From: Desulfobacteraceae bacterium
Lineage (GTDB): Bacteria > Desulfobacterota > Desulfobacteria > Desulfobacterales > Desulfosalsimonadaceae
Assembly: GCA_021162325.1 (NCBI GenBank)
Contig: JAGGYV010000020.1
Location: 1 to 13,300, forward strand
Reading direction: 5' to 3'
DNA length: 13,300 nucleotides
Shown here: positions 7,233 to 13,300 of the stretch, piece after piece
Layout of the letters: every line of letters starts with the position of its first letter
Numbering within the stretch: the first letter of the stretch is position 1
Position numbers and translations under genes: made by a program
The notes under the pieces: generated by a model
Told to the model about the DNA's origin: nothing
Databases searched by the model: none
Seen by the model: only the letters and a program-made list of their open reading frames with translations

Positions 7233-7655
7233 ATGTTCGGCATAGGCGTGCCTGAATTATTAATTATACTGGCCATCGCATTGATCGTCATCGGCCCGAA
7301 AAAACTGCCCGACCTGGCGAAATCCCTTGGCCGGGCGTTAAATGAATTTAAAAAAGCCACCAAAGAATTCAAAGATTCGCTGGATATTGACGAAGATATC
7401 AATACCATCAAAAAACCGTTTGATGAAATTAATGATGACATTCGGGGGGCCTTAACAAACCATTCTACGCACAAGGAGGGGACGGTTAAAACGGATACGC
7501 TGGATGATATCATCGACAGTGCGCCGTTAACGGAGAAAAAAGAAAGCGCCCCCGATCAACCGAATCAACCGAATCAACCCGATCAGCCCGATCAGCCCGA
7601 TCAAACAGGACAAACAGGACAACCGGAAAATATCGGGACAAAAGCAGATGTCTAA
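7233..7655 (+). CDS. tatB: Twin-arginine translocase TatA/TatB family subunit, TatB-like
   Basis: The protein forms part of the inner-membrane Tat translocase, which exports folded proteins including Moco enzymes. The 140 residues show the family plan: a short hydrophobic helix (about 7-20), a G21-P22 hinge, an amphipathic helix (24-50), then a charged, disordered tail. E8 (in GVPELL) and the hinge GPKKLP point to TatB, where E8 and GPxxLP are typical. The strongly TatA-like stretch SLGRALNEFKKATKEFK and the lack of another TatA here leave open a bifunctional TatA/B role. The tail carries eight 3-residue repeats at 107-130. A clear AAGGAG precedes the ATG. The end overlaps the tatC start by 8 bases. 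Confidence 0.88.
   Translation: MFGIGVPELLIILAIALIVIGPKKLPDLAKSLGRALNEFKKATKEFKDSLDIDEDINTIKKPFDEINDDIRGALTNHSTHKEGTVKTDTLDDIIDSAPLTEKKESAPDQPNQPNQPDQPDQPDQTGQTGQPENIGTKADV
7551..7622 (+). repeat. Eight tandem 9-bp units in the Tat subunit tail
   Basis: The units are variants of CCCGATCAR: CCCGATCAA, CCGAATCAA twice, CCCGATCAG twice, CCCGATCAA, then ACAGGACAA twice. They encode PDQ, PNQ, PNQ, PDQ, PDQ, PDQ, TGQ and TGQ. Near-identical neighbouring units suggest recent slippage. Being 9 bp long, changes in copy number keep the reading frame. Confidence 0.9.
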
Positions 7656-8427
7656 AGAAGAAAAACTCCCGTTCACTTCTCATCTGGATGAACTCCGCAA
7701 ACGGCTGATCCGTTGTTCCATCGCGGTTTTGATCGGATTTGGAATTTCCTATGCTTTTAAAGAAAAGCTGTTTGAGATTCTCACATATCCGTTAATGCAG
7801 GCAATGGATACGGGCGACACCCTGATATTCACCGGCATTCCGGAAGCGTTTTTTACATTTTTAAAAGTTTCCCTGCTGTCTGGCTTCCTGCTGGCGATCC
7901 CCGTAATTATGTATGAATTTTGGATGTTTGTCGCACCGGGCCTTTACAAAAATGAACAAAAATTCATGCTACCGATCGTCATTATTTCTTCTCTGTTCTT
8001 TATCGGCGGCGCATTATTCGGATATTTTATTGTATTCCCATACGGATTTAAATTTCTGCTGGGGTTTGCCTCAGAAACGATTCGGCCGTTTCCCTCGATG
8101 AAGGAATATCTTTCTTTTTCTGCAAAACTGTTGCTGGCTTTCGGCTTTGTGTTTGAACTCCCGCTGGTGATCACATTTCTGGCCAGAATCGGCCTGGTGA
8201 CGGTTGATTTTTTGAAAACAAACCGTAAATACGCTGTTTTAATATTTTTTGTCGGGTCTGCAATTCTTACACCGCCGGATGTGGTCACCCAGATCCTGAT
8301 GTCGGTGCCGCTGATGATCCTTTATGAAATCAGCATCGTCGGTGCCCGTATTTTTGGTAAAAAAGTACCCGCAGATGACACGGCAGGTAGCCCGGAAGAG
8401 GACTCGAAAAATACAGCAGATGCATAA
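7648..8427 (+). CDS. tatC: Twin-arginine translocase subunit TatC
   Basis: TatC is the six-pass inner-membrane receptor that binds the RR signal peptide with TatB. The 259-residue protein opens with FTSHLDELRKRL, placing E15 at the E. coli TatC signal-peptide contact position. FWMFVAPGLYKNEQKF gives E103 at the second known contact. Later motifs ALFGYFIVFPYGFKFL, LAFGFVFELPLVI and SAILTPPDVVTQILMSVPLMILYEISI are all characteristic. The last 25 residues are an acidic cytoplasmic tail. It overlaps the upstream Tat gene by 8 bases, so translation is coupled. It is the last gene of the pyrR-moaB-tatB-tatC run. A weak terminator-like hairpin lies 38 bases past the stop. Confidence 0.97.
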   Translation: MSKEEKLPFTSHLDELRKRLIRCSIAVLIGFGISYAFKEKLFEILTYPLMQAMDTGDTLIFTGIPEAFFTFLKVSLLSGFLLAIPVIMYEFWMFVAPGLYKNEQKFMLPIVIISSLFFIGGALFGYFIVFPYGFKFLLGFASETIRPFPSMKEYLSFSAKLLLAFGFVFELPLVITFLARIGLVTVDFLKTNRKYAVLIFFVGSAILTPPDVVTQILMSVPLMILYEISIVGARIFGKKVPADDTAGSPEEDSKNTADA

Positions 8428-8464
8428 TTTTCAGCTATTCACCTCGCAATAGTATAGAATATTC

Positions 8465-8501
8465 CTGTTGATAGCAACCGGGCAACAGCCGATTTTATTT
8501 T
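8465..8501 (+). terminator. Possible terminator after tatC
   Basis: CTGTTG at 8465-8470 pairs with CAACAG at 8483-8488, followed by a T-rich run (ATTTTATTTT) at 8492-8501. The stem is only 6 bp with a 12-base loop, so it is weak. A stronger 8-bp stem (8513-8520 with 8524-8531, 3-base loop) farther on has no U-tract. Confidence 0.35.
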
Positions 8502-8584
8502 ACCGTAAAAAGCCTGGTCCTTTGGGCCAGGTCAAAGATCTTTGGCTGTGCCGAAGAATTGCTGGAAAAATTTGAAATGAACTA
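8501..8584 (+). pseudogene. Possible remnant of a coding 3' end
   Basis: A frame open from about 8478 to a TAA at 8582-8584 reads, near its end, SLVLWARSKIFG and AEELLEKFEMN. It has no ATG near its beginning and a stop shortly upstream. The helical, protein-like look hints at the decayed C-terminus of a lost gene fused to the repeat that follows, but a chance open frame of this size is quite possible. No family is recognised. Confidence 0.2.
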
Positions 8585-8742
8585 AAGTTGATAGTCCCGT
8601 AAAAAGTCAGATTTCGACGGCAAAGAAAAAAGCTCCAAATTCGAGGCGCGCAAATCCTGAGTGATGATTTGTACTTAGCGTACCATGAAGAAGCGAAGGA
8701 TGCAGCGCAACAAAGAATTTGGACTTTTTACGAAGCCGTCAA
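8568..8742. mobile_element. MITE-like repeat, full copy (about 155 bp core)
   Basis: TTGATAGTCCCGTAAAAAGTC at 8588-8608 and its imperfect inverted partner GACTTTTTACGAAGCCGTCAA at 8722-8742 bound a core without a convincing ORF. The inner 11 bases (CGTAAAAAGTC) match exactly. A short flank, TTTGAAATGAACTAAAG, precedes it. CAAAGAA occurs inside near both ends (8621-8627 and 8711-8717). Size, terminal inverted repeats and lack of coding suggest a non-autonomous miniature element. No clear target-site duplication is seen and no transposase is present to mobilise it. Confidence 0.6.
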
Positions 8743-8812
8743 AGTTTGAAGAGAGCTAAAGTTGATAGTCTCGTAAAAAGTCAGATTCCGATGGCAAAAA
8801 AAAATCCCCAAA
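8741..8812. mobile_element. MITE-like repeat, truncated direct copy
   Basis: This copies 8568-8640 in the same orientation: AAGTTTGAAGAGAGCTAAAG, then TTGATAGTCTCGTAAAAAGTC, then CAGATT-CGA-GGCAAA-rich sequence ending near CCCCAAAT. It begins where the full copy ends and lacks the right half with the inverted end. It lies 57 bases before the EFR1-type gene, whose promoter could lie in or beside it. Confidence 0.6.
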
Positions 8813-8869
8813 TCAATATGATCATCAGACGAATTATCGAATAAAATTTAAAAGGGTAAAAAAGATCCA

Positions 8870-9721
8870 ATGACAGAAAAAATTCAAAAAGCGTTTGTTG
8901 TATACTGCTCACCGGCAGGCAGCACACGCCACGTCAGTCATATCATTGCCAGAAAACTTCAGGAGATGAAAATTGAGGTCATTGAATGTGATTTAAGCAA
9001 AAAATTCAGTGAAACATCCATTATCACCAAAATTAACCGGGGCAACAGTAACGCCTGCCTGTTTGTCGGATCACCGGTCTATGTTTCCCACGCGATCCCC
9101 CCGATCATGAATTTTATTGCCCGGCTGCCGAAAAATTCTCAAATGCCCGTTGTCCCTTTTGTTACCTGGGGCGGCGTTACCAGTGGAATTGCGCTTTATG
9201 AAATGGGCAAGGCCCTGGTGGAAAAAAAGATGAATCTTGTCGGCGGGGCAAGAATTTTGTCCCGACATTCCATGATGTGGCAAATGGAAAATCCGCTCGG
9301 AAAAAACCACCCGGACGAAACAGACGATCAAATGATCCAAAAAATGATCACCGGCGTGGTGAATAAATTATCCACCCGCTCAAATGGTTCGATTGATTTG
9401 TCGACCCTGGCATACTATCCATCGAATATTGTGGCGGAAATGGAAAAAATGACACTCAAAAAAGCCAAATCACTTATGCCGAAACGAAAAGTAGATGAAG
9501 ATGCGTGCACGGAATGCAAGGAATGTTCAACCGCATGTCCCACAGATGCTATCTCTTTTACCCCGTATCCTGAATTTGAAAAAAATTGTATTTTCTGTTT
9601 CAATTGCGTGAGAGTATGTCCTGAAGATGCCATTAAAGCGGATTTCTCAAAGGTTGAAAAACAAATCAGGGATCGGGCCAACCGGTTCAAAGAGACGCCG
9701 CCGTCACAGATTTTTATATAA
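8870..9721 (+). CDS. EFR1-type flavodoxin-ferredoxin fusion protein
   Basis: The 283-residue protein joins an N-terminal flavodoxin-like domain (about 5-165) to a C-terminal bacterial two-cluster ferredoxin domain. The FMN phosphate loop is YCSPAGSTRHVS (12-23), and FVGSPVYVSHAIPP and FVTWGG follow. Two [4Fe-4S] sites show full CxxCxxCxxxCP spacing: C213, C216, C219, C223 and C240, C243, C246, C250. The pattern fits the EFR1 family, which is common in anaerobes and whose electron partners are mostly unknown. It is predicted to be a soluble cytoplasmic electron carrier moving electrons between FMN and the clusters. It stands alone between repeat-rich gaps and converges with the histidine kinase gene. 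Only a weak AAAGGG lies upstream. Confidence 0.93.
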   Translation: MTEKIQKAFVVYCSPAGSTRHVSHIIARKLQEMKIEVIECDLSKKFSETSIITKINRGNSNACLFVGSPVYVSHAIPPIMNFIARLPKNSQMPVVPFVTWGGVTSGIALYEMGKALVEKKMNLVGGARILSRHSMMWQMENPLGKNHPDETDDQMIQKMITGVVNKLSTRSNGSIDLSTLAYYPSNIVAEMEKMTLKKAKSLMPKRKVDEDACTECKECSTACPTDAISFTPYPEFEKNCIFCFNCVRVCPEDAIKADFSKVEKQIRDRANRFKETPPSQIFI

Positions 9722-9860
9722 ATAATGGGTTGGAAGTGGATCAGCAGTTGTACCCACGGGCCAAAAACCGGAAAATACAAAACACTTTAAAAAAGGCAAA
9801 TGGGGGGGCATCAGCTTTTCCGTGCCGTTTAATGGGTGCTATAATTTAAAGCGATCTGTA

Positions 9861-9945
9861 TTTTTACGAAGCCATTAAGCATGATGGCTTCGTAAAAAGT
9901 CCAAATTCTTTGCCATCTGAAATCGATTTTTTACGAGTTTGTCAA
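9861..9945. mobile_element. MITE-like repeat, short copy with perfect 15-bp hairpin, ending at the kinase stop
   Basis: The 64-bp unit 9882-9945 is, on the minus strand, the two ends of the 8588-8742 element joined at one CAAAGAA (9912-9906). Next to it, TTTTTACGAAGCCAT at 9861-9875 is an extra inverted end that pairs perfectly with 9884-9898 across an 8-base loop. The TGA of the kinase gene (9944-9942) lies inside the outer TTGAC end. No U-tract follows the 15-bp stem on either strand (it ends in A), so it is not a canonical terminator, though it separates two convergent genes. Confidence 0.6.
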
Positions 9946-12770
9946 GCATCACTGTTTAAAACCCGACGCAATACTTCCATCAGCTTGCTTTTGGTATATG
10001 GCTTGGCAGCGATGCCACAAAAGCCGTATTCCGCATAATTGGCCATAACAGGATCATTAGCGTATCCGCTGGAGACAATGACCCTGGCTTCCGGGTGAAT
10101 CGATAAAATGTCCTTGATCGCTTCCGTCCCGCCCATTCCGCCGGGAATTGTGAGATCCATAATAACGACATCAAACGGCTGCCCCACATCCATGGCCTGT
10201 TGATACCTCTCTATCGCCTGCCTGCCATCGAGCGCTGTTTCAACTGAAAATCCGGATCTTTCCAGCATTTTTATGACCAGTGCGCAGATCATCTCTTCAT
10301 CATCCATAACAAGTATTCTGGCGGTTTGTTTTGTGGTTGCACATTCTGCTGCCGATTGCCTGGTTTCAATCGATTCCTGTGATTCCGAAGCCGATAGATA
10401 TAATGTAAAAGTAGTACCTTTGCCGAGTTGTGAATCAACATTTATACGGCCACCATGCTTGGTGATGATTGAATAGACCGTTGCCAGTCCCAGGCCGCTA
10501 CCTGTCTGCTTGGTGCTGAAATAGGGATCAAATATTCTGTCAAGGCACTTCTGGTCTATGCCGATTCCTTCATCTGCCACTGTGATCTTGATATATTTTC
10601 CCTGATCAAGGTTGGCCACCCCGTTTTCCGAGAGTTCAGTATTCTCCAGTGTGATGTACAGGTGGCCGCCGTCGGGCATTGCCTGGCCGGCGTTTATTAT
10701 GAGATTGGAAAAAACCTGTTGTATTTGCCCTTTGTCCACGTCAGCCATCCACAGATCGTCTGCTTGTTTAAAAATGGGCTTTATATTACTTCCCGAAAGG
10801 TCAAATCGCGTGACGTCCTTTACCAATTCGTCAATCCTGATATTTTCCCTGACCGGTGCCCCGCCCCTGGCAAATGTCAGTAACTGCTTGGTCAGGCGGA
10901 TTGCCCGGTTCATGGAATTTTCCGCATTTCCAAGGGATTTGAAGGCCGGGTGATCTTTGGGAATCTCTTCTTTGGCAAGTGAAATATTACCGTACAATCC
11001 CATCAGGATATTATTGAAATCATGGGCAATCCCCCCTGCAAGAATGCCGACACTCTTAAGTTTTTCCATTTTTTGCAGCTCTTCTTCCGCCTTCTTTCGT
11101 TCGGTGATATCGCGGTCCACCCCGCGATAGCCGGTGACCTTCCCCGCCTTGTTAAAAACCGGAACACCGCTTGTCTCAAGGATAACGCATCGGCCGTATT
11201 TATGCAGATTGACATTTTCCAACGTGACGATTGACCTGCCTGCCGCTACTAAATCCCTGAAAACCGAAGCCATTCTCTCCGCCTCTTCCGGCGGCATCAT
11301 AGAAAACGGGGTCTTGCCGACGATCTCCTCCGGCTTATATCCCAACATGGCTTCAACCTGCGGGCTGGCATACGTAAAGACGCCTTCTATGTTTATCTCC
11401 CATATCCAGTCGGCAGACGACTCGACAAGTCCCCGAAACTTTGCTTCACTTTGCCAAAGTTCCTCTCTTTCATCCAAAAGCGATTGCTGGGCATAGATCT
11501 TATCCTGCAACATTTTGTTGGCATTTTTCGCCATCCAATCAAGTTCATCAAACTGAACCAGATTCCGGTCAATTAATTCATCGGAAAAAGCAGCCCGCCT
11601 GAAAAACGAAATAAACAGATTAAAATCATTTTCAAGTCTCCGCCTCAACCAGCTGAATATTAATAGAAAAAAAGCGACTACCCCCAGCGCAATCAGCGTA
11701 GAATAAAATATCTTCGCTTTGATCTGGTTGTCTAATTTGGTTTGCATCAAGGCAATATTTGTTTCCACATCATCGAGGTACACACCGGCGCCGACAAGCC
11801 ATTGCAAGTCAGGAATTCCGTAAATAAAGGAAGTTTTGGGTGATTCTTCTTCTGAGTCGGTTAGTTTTTCCCACGAATAATAGATATAATCACCATCCGG
11901 TTTTAAGGCAGCACTGTATTCCTTTTCAAAAACAGCTTTTATTTTTTCCGGATTTTGATTAAAAACCGCCCATAATTTTTTTGTTCCGGAAAAAAGTTTT
12001 CCATTTGAAACCAGCGCATCTCCATTTAATCTATTGATAAAAATATATCCTTCATTACCATACCGTATTCGACTGATGGTCGAGAGCAAATTTGCTTTTA
12101 TTTGCCCCGCCACATCATCCACATACAAACCGGTCCCGATAAGCCAGTCAAATGCCTCAAATCGTTTAATAAAAGATATTTTTTTAAAATCCATTCCGGC
12201 GGCACCCGGTTTTGTCCAAAGATATTCATAAAAGCCTTCGCCGGATTTCCCTGCAATTTCAATCAAATCCTTAATAATATATTGTCCGTGCGTGTCCTGC
12301 ACATCTAACAAATTTGCCCCTTCCAATTCCGGTTTGCCTGGAAATAATATTGCAACGCCATCAAGACGACTAATAAAATAGTAACCACTTCCCTGTTCAA
12401 ACCGGAGGGGACTTAAAGCATCTATAATCATCTGCTGAATTTCAGCCGTGATTTTTGTGGATTTATTTTCTTGATAAATGTTTTGAGCGATAGAATACGC
12501 CTCATACACTCTGGATTTAATTTTTGTTTTTGTCAGTCGCTCGCTTTGCCTTTTTTCATAGTTTATTATTTCAACAACCTGATGAACTTCGCGCTTGATC
12601 ATCTGTTTCTGACTGTCAATGTAATCTGCGCGCAATTGCTCTGTGGAAAAATTGAAATCCTGATAAGATCGAACAACATCAATGGCAACAATACTTCCGC
12701 CAAGCCCTACCAGGAAAATGATTCCCCATAACTGAATAAGTTTAGTGAAACTAATTCTTTGTTTCATCAT
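9942..12770 (-). CDS. Two-Cache, PAS hybrid sensor histidine kinase with receiver domain
   Basis: The 942-residue membrane sensor has these domains in order. Membrane helix at about 11-33. Two periplasmic Cache-type sensor modules, with YFISRLDG...WLIGTGLYVDDV in the first and YIFINRLNG...WLVGAGVYLDDV in the second (about 40-345). Membrane helix at about 352-372, then a HAMP-like linker. PAS domain at 442-558. HisKA with H583 in GGIAHDFNN. HATPase with N693 in NLIINAGQAM, DEGIGI (733-738) and GSGLGL (757-762). Receiver with D823-D824 and phospho-acceptor D872 in VIMDLTIPG. A small periplasmic ligand is likely, since Cache domains often bind amino or organic acids. The start has AAAGGA 8 bases upstream, and a second ATG follows at once. 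No separate response regulator is nearby, so the output is unknown. Confidence 0.95.
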   Translation of the reverse strand: MMKQRISFTKLIQLWGIIFLVGLGGSIVAIDVVRSYQDFNFSTEQLRADYIDSQKQMIKREVHQVVEIINYEKRQSERLTKTKIKSRVYEAYSIAQNIYQENKSTKITAEIQQMIIDALSPLRFEQGSGYYFISRLDGVAILFPGKPELEGANLLDVQDTHGQYIIKDLIEIAGKSGEGFYEYLWTKPGAAGMDFKKISFIKRFEAFDWLIGTGLYVDDVAGQIKANLLSTISRIRYGNEGYIFINRLNGDALVSNGKLFSGTKKLWAVFNQNPEKIKAVFEKEYSAALKPDGDYIYYSWEKLTDSEEESPKTSFIYGIPDLQWLVGAGVYLDDVETNIALMQTKLDNQIKAKIFYSTLIALGVVAFFLLIFSWLRRRLENDFNLFISFFRRAAFSDELIDRNLVQFDELDWMAKNANKMLQDKIYAQQSLLDEREELWQSEAKFRGLVESSADWIWEINIEGVFTYASPQVEAMLGYKPEEIVGKTPFSMMPPEEAERMASVFRDLVAAGRSIVTLENVNLHKYGRCVILETSGVPVFNKAGKVTGYRGVDRDITERKKAEEELQKMEKLKSVGILAGGIAHDFNNILMGLYGNISLAKEEIPKDHPAFKSLGNAENSMNRAIRLTKQLLTFARGGAPVRENIRIDELVKDVTRFDLSGSNIKPIFKQADDLWMADVDKGQIQQVFSNLIINAGQAMPDGGHLYITLENTELSENGVANLDQGKYIKITVADEGIGIDQKCLDRIFDPYFSTKQTGSGLGLATVYSIITKHGGRINVDSQLGKGTTFTLYLSASESQESIETRQSAAECATTKQTARILVMDDEEMICALVIKMLERSGFSVETALDGRQAIERYQQAMDVGQPFDVVIMDLTIPGGMGGTEAIKDILSIHPEARVIVSSGYANDPVMANYAEYGFCGIAAKPYTKSKLMEVLRRVLNSDA

Positions 12771-13300
12771 AATTTGGTTCCTTTTATCAACCCGACAAAT
12801 AGCTCACTTCAAACTTTAGTTCACTTTTAACTTTTCCGGTTTATCCGGGTTAGGATATTTTGTAATACCTTTATAACAATCAAGGAAATTATATAAATTT
12901 TCAATGACTTTAACAAGAATAAAAAATGCGTCGAGGTGACGATTATCCTAAATTTGTCCTAAATTTATATTGATACAGCCCTACCGGTAATATCCTGACT
13001 TTCACAAAAAATTTTCCTTCTATGTAACTTCAACACAATGAGCTGATTTTGGCGTTATTTGCAGGCTCGGTCCCGGGGACTCACCAGGGGGAACACTTCC
13101 AAATAACTTAATCATAATAATTGATAAGTTCTTCACTCGAACAGTGGCGATGCATCTCCATACAGCAGCAATTCCCGGTACAGTCCAATCGCTATATATT
13201 GGTGAATAATTTTTAAAAGCTTTCGTAAACTTTTGTACTATATCTTCAAAATTCGTGCAATTACCTACGAAAAAGCAAATACACTTGTTTGACGATGTAA
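12771..13300. other. Gene-poor flank upstream of the kinase
   Basis: This stretch of 530 bases holds repeat copy B and no convincing gene. A minus-strand frame at 13108-13191 encodes a Cys-rich 26-residue peptide from a TTG (DCTGNCCC, then MEMHRHC). It lacks an ATG near the front and a ribosome binding site, and it ends in the in-frame TAA at 13110-13108. It is listed only as a curiosity. No tRNA, no CRISPR and no clear promoter are seen. The kinase promoter should be somewhere in 12780-12960, which is AT-rich. Confidence 0.4.
12801..12848. repeat. Dispersed repeat copy B, upstream of the kinase gene
   Basis: On the minus strand 12848-12817 (CCGGATAAACCGG then GTTAAAAGTGAACTA) matches copy A at 846-876 in opposite orientation, and is followed by AAGTTTGAAGTGAGCT. 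That tail also resembles the flanks of the MITE-like copies at 8568 and 8741 (TTTGAA-GAxCTAAAG). The repeat types therefore share modules. It starts 31 bases before the kinase start codon and may contain part of its leader. Confidence 0.55.

Noticed and set aside
8568..8812. CRISPR-like array from the two direct copies
   Set aside because: There are only two copies, with no spacer pattern, and the repeat is far longer than CRISPR repeats.
9415..9780. A 121-codon minus-strand open frame opposite the EFR1 gene
   Set aside because: It is a shadow of the iron-sulfur domain coding strand, with no recognisable motif.
9861..9898. Bidirectional terminator between the convergent EFR1 and kinase genes
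   Set aside because: The 15-bp stem begins with T and ends with A on both strands, so there is no U-run, and its sequence is explained by the repeat family.
846..12848. Composite transposon bounded by the inverted repeat copies A and B
   Set aside because: The repeats are about 30 bp, the interior is housekeeping genes and no transposase is present. Dispersed repeats explain it better.

Overview
The window holds twelve confidently called protein genes, with a GC content that looks moderate by eye. The gene content is molybdenum cofactor (Moco) synthesis, Tat export, an EFR1-type flavodoxin/ferredoxin, a two-Cache hybrid histidine kinase, RmuC and MltA. Together with a TCGTAAAAAGTC intergenic repeat, this suggests an anaerobic Gram-negative Desulfobacterota bacterium, probably a Desulfobacterales-type sulfate reducer. 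That assignment is an inference from gene style and from memory of such repeats. No rRNA or tRNA is present to anchor it.

Layout. (1) 1-789, plus strand: a membrane sterol desaturase/fatty acid hydroxylase family protein. (2) 874-5796, minus strand, in transcription order: mobA, a divergent moaE-like gene starting with TTG, a possible 38-codon small ORF that abuts moaC, moaC, then rmuC and mltA, which overlap by 3 bases. A 321-base gap with two palindromic repeats separates mobA from the moaE-like gene, so these may be two or three transcripts. (3) 6133-8427, plus strand: pyrR, moaB, a TatA/TatB-family gene and tatC, tightly packed and probably one operon, divergent from mobA. (4) 8428-8869: a repeat-rich gap. 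(5) 8870-9721, plus strand: an EFR1-type flavodoxin/ferredoxin. (6) 9942-12770, minus strand: a 942-residue membrane sensor hybrid histidine kinase. (7) 12771-13300: no convincing gene.

How the genes fit together. MoaC, MoaB, the MoaE-like protein and MobA cover several steps from cyclic pyranopterin to the guanylated cofactor. TatB/TatC export folded cofactor-containing enzymes such as formate dehydrogenases and related molybdo- or tungsto-enzymes. The divergent Moco and Tat blocks therefore make functional sense. moaA, moaD, moeA and any substrate molybdoenzyme are absent from the window. RmuC/MltA, the desaturase-like protein, the EFR1 protein and the kinase have no obvious link to this theme.

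No clear new multi-gene system is visible. The most unusual signals are non-coding. A small MITE-like repeat family occurs in three copies, and one copy looks like an internal deletion of another at a shared CAAAGAA. A second repeat type lies at both ends of the window in opposite orientation. Several repeats or palindromes sit exactly on the stop codons of minus-strand genes. The moaC-abutting small ORF and the divergent MoaE-like protein are the coding features most worth checking.
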